64,000 bases of DNA, taken from NCBI GenBank assembly GCA_045568115.1, contig JBJLBO010000001.1, positions 620,001 to 684,000 of the forward strand. The letters run 5' to 3'. A program made the translations under genes and the position numbers. Within the stretch, counting starts at the first letter, position 1. Every line of letters begins with the position of its first letter. The DNA is from MGIIb-O1 sp002457595 (lineage in GTDB: Archaea > Thermoplasmatota > Poseidoniia > Poseidoniales > Thalassarchaeaceae). Positions 46,395 through 53,441 of this stretch are shown piece by piece. The notes under the pieces are model-generated. The model did no database searches. It was not told where the DNA came from and was given only the letters and a program-made list of their open reading frames with translations.

Positions 46395-47417
46395 ATGGTT
46401 ACTGTAGTCACCGGAGCCTCTGGCTACATAGGTAGCCACATCGTTGCGAATTTGTTAGCTAGAGGACAAGCGGTTCGGGCAACTGTTCGAGATGTGTCTG
46501 ACCCTGAACGTGTTAATCATCTGAAGAATTTGAAAATCGCAGATGAAGGAAGTCTTGAAATTATTGAAATGGATCTTTTTGATGAAGCTGCTGTAAATGC
46601 TGCAATAGAGGGATGTACTGATGTCATCCATACCGCAGCAAGTGTGATTGTGCGCTCAAAAAATCCCCAAAAGAAAATTGTTGATCCGAGTGTAATTGGA
46701 ACAAAAAATGTAGTTGCAGCAATAGAAAGAGCTGGTTGTGTGGAAAGATTTGTCCACACTTCCTCAACGGCAGCGATTCGGCCAATGAATTGGTATGATG
46801 GCCAAACCCTAACTACTGAAACTTGGGCAGATGATGCTACTGTCGAAGAGAACCCTTACGGATTAGCGAAAGCAAGTGCTGAGAGAATTGTTAGAGATTG
46901 GCATGCTACTCAACCCGTTGATTCGCGCCCTCGGTTGGTTACCATACACCCGTGTATGGTATTTGGCCCTCCTATGTCGCCACGACACTTGAGAGGATCT
47001 CTTGCCCTCTTGATGACCATGGTCAGGCGAGATATTCCCCTGGTTCTCCCAATGCAAGTATCAATTGTCGATGTTAGAGATGTTGCCGAAGCCCATGTGC
47101 GCGCACTCACTCAAGGAGAAGACGAGGGGAGATATCTCGTCGTTGCTGGAGACATGATGATGGGGGAGATGGCTAAATCTCTGAAGAAAAAATACCCAGA
47201 ACGGAAATGGCGAACTGGAGTGGCACCATACTGGATTTCTCTTGTGGCCGCCTTTTTCCATCCAAAAATCGATGTTTCCTGGGCTAGAAGACATCTGAAA
47301 AAGAAACTCTTCTGGGATGCAAGTCCGGCTGAAAGAGAACTGGGGATGAATTGGACTAATCCGGAATCTTCTCTACTCGAAACTATGCCACCAATCTTGG
47401 AACATGATTGGGTTTGA
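46395..47417 (+). CDS. NAD(P)-dependent epimerase/dehydratase-type oxidoreductase
   Basis: Extended SDR of 340 residues, similar to dihydroflavonol reductase / 3-beta-HSD types: VTGASGYIGSHIV at the N-terminus, VIHTAASV, catalytic Ser in TSSTAAIRP and YxxxK in NPYGLAKAS. Substrate is not predictable, but such proteins reduce sugars, sterol-like or lipid ketones. A TTG lies four codons upstream; the ATG at 46395 is the natural start. The gene follows the PCMT-TPR gene by 36 bases. Confidence 0.8.
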   Translation: MVTVVTGASGYIGSHIVANLLARGQAVRATVRDVSDPERVNHLKNLKIADEGSLEIIEMDLFDEAAVNAAIEGCTDVIHTAASVIVRSKNPQKKIVDPSVIGTKNVVAAIERAGCVERFVHTSSTAAIRPMNWYDGQTLTTETWADDATVEENPYGLAKASAERIVRDWHATQPVDSRPRLVTIHPCMVFGPPMSPRHLRGSLALLMTMVRRDIPLVLPMQVSIVDVRDVAEAHVRALTQGEDEGRYLVVAGDMMMGEMAKSLKKKYPERKWRTGVAPYWISLVAAFFHPKIDVSWARRHLKKKLFWDASPAERELGMNWTNPESSLLETMPPILEHDWV

Positions 47418-47465
47418 TGATTTATTACCACATTAAGTTTAGACCGGAAATGCGGTCGGGCAATC

Positions 47466-48986
47466 ATGAGGGGTGTCGCAACACTACTAGCGCTGCTAAT
47501 CATTGCGCCCGCGATTAGTGGTTGTTTTGGTGGGGAAAATAAAGTGACACCTGATGAAGAGGGGTCGTTTTCTTTTGAACAAGGGGACATACCAGCTACG
47601 ACTTGGTATCATTATCCAGGAACTGTGAGTTCACCCTTCGCAATAGATGCTACTGATGCTGCTGCTGTTGCTGCTGCTAATATTACTGCAAATCTGAGTG
47701 GTGCAAATGCTCCTTTCTTTGCTCAAGGTACGTATTATGGAACTGGTTGGGATACCTTTGAGCCGACTATAGGAATAACCGGTTCAGGTGCTATTTTCTT
47801 TACAAATTACAATGGATTAGGAGATGGTACACACATTATTCGTTCGCGTGACCAGGGACAAACATGGGAAGATGTGGGGCCATTTGGGATGTCAGACGAT
47901 CAAGGCCAGACCCCTAACTCAAACGACCCTTACCTCTATGTCGATAAATTCAACGATAAATTAGTCAAATTTGACATGCATGCACTTACCGCGATGTTCG
48001 TTGAATATTCCAATGACGATGGAGAAACATGGAGCGTTCCTTTCCCCGTTGAAGGTTATTATGCACCACAAGACCACCAGAGCATTGCCTCAATGCCACA
48101 TGAAAACGCAATTGTTGGAAATGTAGTCTACGTTTACTGCATCAATACTGGTTCTCCGGCTTTGGGGGCTCAGTGCTCAAGATCATTGGATGGAGGGCAT
48201 ACTTGGGACGCTCAACAACTAGGATTCCCTACAGAGAGTTTTGGAAATCAATGCTCGGGGCTGCACGGTCATGTCGCAGGGGGTTCGGATGGTTCGATAT
48301 ATCGAGGAAATCCGTCTTGTGAAGGACCTGCTGTGTACGCTTCGCATGATGGTGGTTATTCTTGGAGCGAACATACCATCACAACAGAAGTCGGAATGCA
48401 ACAGGGTTGGCATTCGCACGAAGTGGCTACTGCAGTGGACGAGGGGGGGAATGTTCACGCCACTTGGATTTCGACTGATATGATGCCATGGTACTCCTAT
48501 TCGAGAGACAAAGGTGTATCATGGAGTAATCCTGTTATGGTCGCGGTGCCCGGAGTCAAGGAAACAGGATTTCCTACTATTTTCGCTGGTGATGAGGGTA
48601 GGGTTGTTATCGGCTATATCGGTGAAGTGAATGATTGTGAAAATACTAACAACACTACTGGAGATTATTGTGGATGGGGTGGTTATATGGCGATTATGAC
48701 TGATGCATTTGCAGATGCCCCGTTAATCACCAGTGTTGTTGTAAATTTGCCAGAGGATCCTTTGGACATAACATCAGATTGTGGGAATGTTCGATGTGGT
48801 GGGTTTGGAGATTTTATTGATGTTGAGTTAGATGATGAAGGACGCCCTTGGATTGCGTTGGCACATAATGCGGCGGGCACTGAAGAGGCTGTGATTGGTA
48901 CTCTAATGACTGGCCCTTCACTCTACGGTGAGTTTGTTCAATTACCTCTACTTCCTGCTGGTGGTAACTCTACTCTCAAGATGTGA
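47466..48986 (+). CDS. Exported lipoprotein with BNR/sialidase-like propeller (copy 1)
   Basis: The 506-residue protein has a lipoprotein signal (RGVATLLALLIIAPAISGC, Cys20) and a Gly/Glu-rich linker. Repeats such as RSRDQGQTWEDVGPFG, SNDDGETWSVPFPV, SLDGGHTWDAQ, SHDGGYSWSEHT and SRDKGVSWSNPVM are Asp-box (SxDxGxTW) motifs typical of BNR/sialidase-type propellers. The conserved end CGNVRCGGFGDFIDVELD is shared with the next gene. Enzymatic residues of true sialidases cannot be verified; binding of glycans or other polymers is possible. The downstream paralogue overlaps it by four bases. Confidence 0.8.
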   Translation: MRGVATLLALLIIAPAISGCFGGENKVTPDEEGSFSFEQGDIPATTWYHYPGTVSSPFAIDATDAAAVAAANITANLSGANAPFFAQGTYYGTGWDTFEPTIGITGSGAIFFTNYNGLGDGTHIIRSRDQGQTWEDVGPFGMSDDQGQTPNSNDPYLYVDKFNDKLVKFDMHALTAMFVEYSNDDGETWSVPFPVEGYYAPQDHQSIASMPHENAIVGNVVYVYCINTGSPALGAQCSRSLDGGHTWDAQQLGFPTESFGNQCSGLHGHVAGGSDGSIYRGNPSCEGPAVYASHDGGYSWSEHTITTEVGMQQGWHSHEVATAVDEGGNVHATWISTDMMPWYSYSRDKGVSWSNPVMVAVPGVKETGFPTIFAGDEGRVVIGYIGEVNDCENTNNTTGDYCGWGGYMAIMTDAFADAPLITSVVVNLPEDPLDITSDCGNVRCGGFGDFIDVELDDEGRPWIALAHNAAGTEEAVIGTLMTGPSLYGEFVQLPLLPAGGNSTLKM

Positions 48987-50518
48987 GTATGCGAGCATCT
49001 GAAGAATCAAGTCGGAGTCGCCAGTTCATGCGCACTGTTGTCGTATGTGTGGCAATTCTCGTAATTGCACCAACTTTGACTGGGTGTTTTGGTAGTGGAG
49101 ATGAGGGGCCGGAGGTTGAGGAAAATGTGTTTTCGTCACTTTGTGACGAGGGGGTTTCACCCACTACTTGGTATCATTACGCCAACGCAACCAATGCTAT
49201 GAATACCTCCAGTTTGTATAATGGAACTGATGTGCTCATAGAGAACAACTCGCCTTTCTGTGCAAAAGGAACTTATTACAGCATAGGAATGTCAACCTTT
49301 GAGCCCACTATTGGGATTACTTCAGCAGATAATCTCTACATCTCTAGTTGGGGTAATGGACAAAGTGGTGCTACTGCAATTGTACAATGTTCTGGATTAA
49401 TTGGAATGGTTGGTAATGTATCCTATACTTGTGTTGATGTCTACGACCCCCCACTATTTCCTGTCGCCAATTCAAATGATCCTTATGTCTACGTTGACCC
49501 ATGGACGGATCGTATCATGAAATTCGATATGCATGCTCTATTGGGAATGACTGTTGAATGGTCTGATAATGAAGGCAGCTCGTGGAGCCCCTCTTCAGTA
49601 GCCACGGGTTGGTCTGTGCAGGATCATCAGACTATCGCATCATCTCCATACAATGCAATTGCGCATCCAACTACCTGGGTTTTCTGTGTTAATGGAAACT
49701 ATCCCTATCCTATTTGCTCAACTAGTCAAGACGGTGGTGCAACATGGGGACCGGAGGTGCCTGGCGCTCCAACTGATTGCAATAGTGGTGGATTAACAGG
49801 GCACATGATTGGCGCGAATGATGGAAACTTCTACCGTGGAAACCCTGGTTGTGATGGAGAAGGGTACTCAATTTATCGTTCAACAAACGGCGGCTTGACT
49901 TGGACTGAACATCGCCTACCTACTGAGACTACTGGTACTGCAGATACTTGGAATTTTGAAGAGGCACAGATACATCCTGATGAAGAAAACAATCTACATG
50001 CTATGTGGATGGGGATTGACAATATGCCATACTATTCTTACTCAAGAGATGAAGGCGATACTTGGTCAAATCCTCTAATGATTGCTCCGCCTGCTGGGTT
50101 AGATGGGGCGGGATTCCCAGCAATAGCAGCAGGAGATGAAGGTCGTGTAGTTTTCGCTTACATTGCTACGTCGAATGAAGGTTCCACTTGGGATGCTTAC
50201 CTGACTGTGATGACTGATGCATTTAGCCCAATGCCATTGATGACAACGGTGCAAATTAATGATGTTAATGACCCATTAGAGAATGCAAAAACCGATTGTG
50301 GATACGATAGATGCGGTGGCTTTGGAGATTTCATTGATGTGTTGGTAGATCAGCACGGAAGGGCATGGTTTGGGCTCTCTCACAATGTTGTAGATGAGGG
50401 GATTTTTGCAACCTTTTCTGTCGGACCAAGCCTGAGAGGTCCTGTCGCCCCACTAGCTCCAATTCCAGAAGGGGGGCCTTCTACATTGGTTGGAACAATC
50501 GGAAATGCTACCGCCTAA
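48983..50518 (+). CDS. Exported lipoprotein with BNR/sialidase-like propeller (copy 2)
   Basis: A 511-residue paralogue of the preceding protein. Both share the lipobox (here LTGC), TTWYHYxxA, TFEPTIGIT, SNDPYxYVD, KFDMHAL, VQDHQxIAS, Asp-box repeats (STSQDGGATW, YRSTNGGLTWTEH, YSRDEGDTWSNP) and the CGYDRCGGFGDFIDVLVD ending. The pair arose by tandem duplication followed by divergence. The start is a GTG overlapping the upstream stop in GTGA; an ATG at 49028 would give an N-terminus that aligns with copy 1 and is a serious alternative. Extracellular, attached through the lipidated Cys. Confidence 0.8.
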   Translation: MSMRASEESSRSRQFMRTVVVCVAILVIAPTLTGCFGSGDEGPEVEENVFSSLCDEGVSPTTWYHYANATNAMNTSSLYNGTDVLIENNSPFCAKGTYYSIGMSTFEPTIGITSADNLYISSWGNGQSGATAIVQCSGLIGMVGNVSYTCVDVYDPPLFPVANSNDPYVYVDPWTDRIMKFDMHALLGMTVEWSDNEGSSWSPSSVATGWSVQDHQTIASSPYNAIAHPTTWVFCVNGNYPYPICSTSQDGGATWGPEVPGAPTDCNSGGLTGHMIGANDGNFYRGNPGCDGEGYSIYRSTNGGLTWTEHRLPTETTGTADTWNFEEAQIHPDEENNLHAMWMGIDNMPYYSYSRDEGDTWSNPLMIAPPAGLDGAGFPAIAAGDEGRVVFAYIATSNEGSTWDAYLTVMTDAFSPMPLMTTVQINDVNDPLENAKTDCGYDRCGGFGDFIDVLVDQHGRAWFGLSHNVVDEGIFATFSVGPSLRGPVAPLAPIPEGGPSTLVGTIGNATA

Positions 50519-51177
50519 ATTTGGCCTAGTAAATCATACGCTTGGTAGGTGTATGCTGCGGCGAATCCTAACATTAGAATGCCACATATATTGAGGGCTG
50601 TTCGATATCCTTTGTGAGAAATATTTCCACTCATTCTATCTAAGAAATAAGCAAATATTGTTTTTGTAAGAATGATGGAAATGAGGAATGTTAGGGCATA
50701 TGCAATGGGCGCTAATGGTTCTGTTTCGACATATAGAGCCATTAGCGGGCCGCCGATGAGGAACCAAAATACGTACACATTTGGGTTCAGCAAATTTGTC
50801 AAAATACCTCGTTTGAAGGAGTCAGATGTATCAATTTGGCTGGCCTCTGGATTCGGGGGGTCTATGCTGAAACAATCGACCCCCATTTTCGCGAGGAATA
50901 CGGCTCCTGCGACTGAAATAATTAGCAATGCAAGAGGATTGGTTGCTAGCCAACCTGCTGCTAATAGACTGATTATGATAAGGGGGCCGTCTGTGAAAAT
51001 GGGTGCCGCTGCAGTCCACAATCCTGCCTTGAAGCCTCCAGAAAGCGTTTCCCGAAATACCATTGTCAATAGTGGACCGGGCTTTACTCCCTCGACAATC
51101 CCCAATGTAGCGCCGGCTAAGGCGAGGGTGAGGATTGGTTCAATTTCCAATATCTCAACGCCTTGACATTTTTGCAA
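50515..51177 (-). CDS. LysE-family transporter
   Basis: Six or so membrane segments in 220 residues with the family pattern VEGVKPGPLLTMVFRETLSGGFKAGLWTA near the N-terminus and NLLNPNVYVFWFLIGGP in the middle. Predicted exporter of amino acids or similar small solutes. It is a different branch from the LysE-like protein at 39802. The start codon is a TTG that overlaps the end of the baxI gene by 23 bases; a TTG at 51150 would avoid the overlap. Its stop overlaps the stop of the lipoprotein gene on the other strand. Confidence 0.78.
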   Translation of the reverse strand: MQKCQGVEILEIEPILTLALAGATLGIVEGVKPGPLLTMVFRETLSGGFKAGLWTAAAPIFTDGPLIIISLLAAGWLATNPLALLIISVAGAVFLAKMGVDCFSIDPPNPEASQIDTSDSFKRGILTNLLNPNVYVFWFLIGGPLMALYVETEPLAPIAYALTFLISIILTKTIFAYFLDRMSGNISHKGYRTALNICGILMLGFAAAYTYQAYDLLGQI

Positions 51178-51895
51178 GAAGTTTGAGAATTTCCATATAT
51201 AGCCACACTAGTGTGACCATTAAACCGAAAGCTGCTCGCCATTCGAGTTGTTTGGGGGCGCCTCTCTCAACTCCTTTCTCAATGAAATCAAAGTCGGCGA
51301 CTAGGCAAAGGGCACCTATTCCTATGACGAAGAGAGAGAAGCCAATTCCTATAGGCCCACTTCCATGAATATAGGGGACTTCGAAACCTAAGAAAATCCC
51401 AAAAAAAGAAATCAGATAAATTAGTACTATCGCAAGCAAAGCAGAAGAGACTGCGATTGCGAGATTACGATCCCATTGGATTAGATTTGCTCGATAAATT
51501 ACGAGCATCGCTGCAAGAATAAGGAATGTCAGGGCTGCTGCAAGTATTCCCATCCCAGGATATCCAGCATACGCTTCAATGAATAATGTGAAACCCCCTA
51601 ATGCCAGACCCTCGAACGCTGCATAAGTACAAATCAATACAGGGCTATTAGAGCCAGAAAAAATCACTATCATTGCGGTAACAAAGCCACCAATGAAGCC
51701 AATTATCATCAGAGCGGGCATGAATAGATAAGTTGCAATTGCTAGGGTGGTTGTGATTATCAATAGAATTCCTGTCTTTTCGGCAGTTCCTTCCATGCTC
51801 ATTAGGTCAGAATTGTCGTTCCACCAAGAGGAGTCTTCGTAGTTTGATTTTTCAAAGGTCGAATCGGAAAGTGCGGGGTTTCCTGAACGGTACAT
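51155..51895 (-). CDS. Bax inhibitor-1-like membrane protein (BaxI_1 type)
   Basis: The 246-residue protein has seven hydrophobic segments and ends with EWRAAFGLMVTLVWLYMEILKLL, the signature of the actinobacterial-type BaxI_1 branch of the BI-1/YccA/TMBIM superfamily, whose members can be pH-gated calcium channels. The N-terminus MYRSGNPALSDSTFEK also fits that branch, so the ATG at 51895 is preferred over a TTG at 51925. The first five codons and the 82 bases before them lie inside the left copy of a perfect 98-bp repeat shared with the end of uvrA. Confidence 0.8.
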   Translation of the reverse strand: MYRSGNPALSDSTFEKSNYEDSSWWNDNSDLMSMEGTAEKTGILLIITTTLAIATYLFMPALMIIGFIGGFVTAMIVIFSGSNSPVLICTYAAFEGLALGGFTLFIEAYAGYPGMGILAAALTFLILAAMLVIYRANLIQWDRNLAIAVSSALLAIVLIYLISFFGIFLGFEVPYIHGSGPIGIGFSLFVIGIGALCLVADFDFIEKGVERGAPKQLEWRAAFGLMVTLVWLYMEILKLLAKMSRR

Positions 51896-51977
51896 TGTAG
51901 TACGGAATAAGCCGAGCCTTCTCAATGCTTGGCCTCAAAGTAAGTGTTTGAGATGTTGCCCCGTATAGCTGGATGAA
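51880..51977. repeat. 98-bp direct repeat, copy 1
   Basis: Identical over 98 bases to 53344-53441, in the same orientation. On the minus strand it holds the sequence for the last residues of UvrA (SSSYTGQHLKHLL and stop), 39 bases of spacer, and the start of baxI. In this copy the baxI start is functional and the uvrA tail is an orphan fragment. Confidence 0.97.
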
Positions 51978-52005
51978 AACCAAAACATAATTTCTGTTAA
52001 TTGCA

Positions 52006-53265
52006 TTACTTGCAGCTTCCTGGTGGCGACCATTTGAATTCAATGCCTCTATGGCTGGGGCCGTCGAACGACATTCGATGGCTGCCTCCAATTAATTCTA
52101 TATCACCATCGCCATCAATATCTCCGGAATCAAAAGTTATCACATATCTCAAATGATTATTGTACGAATGTCGTGTGAAACTTTGGTCGCCATCATTTTC
52201 TAGTAATACCAAATCAATACGGGTCGCATTAGTAAAATAATCTGTAAGTTGGAATGTTCCTATTATGATATCTAAATCTCCATCTGAGTCAATATCAACA
52301 GGATGACCAATAAATGCGCCCCAAACTCTTGTTAATTCGTGGTGAATAAATTGGCCATTTCCCTCATTTTCAAGCCATGCCACGCCATGATATTCGTTAG
52401 GATTGGCCTTATCGGGAAAATCCATATCAAGAGTATCTCCGTTACTATACACAATGTCTATGTCTCCATCTTGATCTAAATCTACAATTTCAAGGCCCGA
52501 CATACCATAATGTGTGTCCTCTTTATCGATTAGCGTATTTTTAGTGAATTGTCCCGTACCATCGTTAAGATAGATGTTGATCTCTTCATCGTCTTGGGAG
52601 AGTGAGGTTATGACATCTAAATCTCCATCGTCATCGATGTCTATTGGATATGCATTAATTGCTCCCGGCCTTTCCTCAAATGTGTGCCTAACCCACGAAC
52701 TATTGTCTGTTGCCTCGAGCCAAAATATACTTCCTTGGGTGTTGCCAAACTCGCACACGACTAAATCTAAATCTCCATCAGAATCGATGTCTCCAGATTC
52801 AGCTGATACTGTGCGCCCAATCCCGTCTATGATTATGGTAGATTCAAATTCATCATCACCTAGGGCTTTGAACAGAACTACTTTGCCAACATATTCATCC
52901 GAAGGTGGTAGAATCCCGATATCTGAGACAATTAAGTCTGTGAGGCCGTCACCATCTAAATCTACAATGTGAGTTCTCACTGGGGCTACAAGATTATCAC
53001 TGAAGGTCTGCTCTGTACAACCATTTGAATTACAAATTGCACGTGTGACTATTCCATCTAGTGGCCGTGCCGAAAATATTTCATCTGCTCCGTCATTATT
53101 TAGATCTGCAAGATTAATGTTCGCCACTGTTGCTGCATCGGGGTCAGAAAGATATTCGGCCGTTGTCAAACCTTCTTCACATTGATTTTTTCCAGAGGGA
53201 GTTACGCAACCAGATAAAATAGTACAAATTAGCACCATAAAAAGTAAGAGGGTTTTTATTTTCAT
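52006..53265 (-). CDS. FG-GAP/VCBS-type seven-bladed propeller lipoprotein
   Basis: A 419-residue exported protein with a lipoprotein signal (KIKTLLLFMVLICTILSGC, Cys20). Seven calcium-binding motifs of the DxDxDGxxD kind follow at roughly 55-residue spacing: DLNNDGADE, DLDGDGLTD, DIDSDGDLD, DIDDDGDLD, DLDQDGDID, DIDSDGDLD and DIDGDGDIE. That predicts a seven-bladed integrin-alpha-like propeller outside the cell, used for adhesion or polymer binding. AGGTG lies before the ATG and a TATA-like element further upstream. The gene fills a segment bracketed by perfect 98-bp direct repeats between uvrA and baxI, a sign of insertion. Confidence 0.85.
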   Translation of the reverse strand: MKIKTLLLFMVLICTILSGCVTPSGKNQCEEGLTTAEYLSDPDAATVANINLADLNNDGADEIFSARPLDGIVTRAICNSNGCTEQTFSDNLVAPVRTHIVDLDGDGLTDLIVSDIGILPPSDEYVGKVVLFKALGDDEFESTIIIDGIGRTVSAESGDIDSDGDLDLVVCEFGNTQGSIFWLEATDNSSWVRHTFEERPGAINAYPIDIDDDGDLDVITSLSQDDEEINIYLNDGTGQFTKNTLIDKEDTHYGMSGLEIVDLDQDGDIDIVYSNGDTLDMDFPDKANPNEYHGVAWLENEGNGQFIHHELTRVWGAFIGHPVDIDSDGDLDIIIGTFQLTDYFTNATRIDLVLLENDGDQSFTRHSYNNHLRYVITFDSGDIDGDGDIELIGGSHRMSFDGPSHRGIEFKWSPPGSCK

Positions 53266-53296
53266 ATATACACCTGGGAATTATTCTGAATTCACT

Positions 53297-53305
53297 AAAT
53301 TAAAA
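53297..53305 (-). promoter_or_regulatory. TATA-like box of the FG-GAP lipoprotein gene
   Basis: Minus-strand TTTTAATTT about 36 bases before the ATG at 53265 predicts a transcription start near 53275 and a leader of some 10 bases. It lies inside the inserted segment, so the insertion carries its own promoter. Confidence 0.4.
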
Positions 53306-53343
53306 GAGGGGGATTTACAATGATGTGTCGGAAAATCTGGTGG

Positions 53344-53441
53344 TTCCTGAACGGTACATTGTAGTACGGAATAAGCCGAGCCTTCTCAATGCTTGGCCTC
53401 AAAGTAAGTGTTTGAGATGTTGCCCCGTATAGCTGGATGAA
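53344..53441. repeat. 98-bp direct repeat, copy 2
   Basis: Perfect second copy of 51880-51977, 1464 bases away. Here the uvrA tail is the functional part; the baxI start becomes a 14-codon dead end (MYRSGTTRFSDTSL then stop) once the repeat ends. Confidence 0.97.

Noticed and set aside
50672..51166. 164-codon plus-strand reading frame
   Set aside because: Antisense shadow of the LysE-type gene, whose membrane segments and family motifs are clear.
51880..53441. Insertion sequence or transposon
   Set aside because: No transposase, no terminal inverted repeats, and the repeated 98 bp are gene ends, not element ends.
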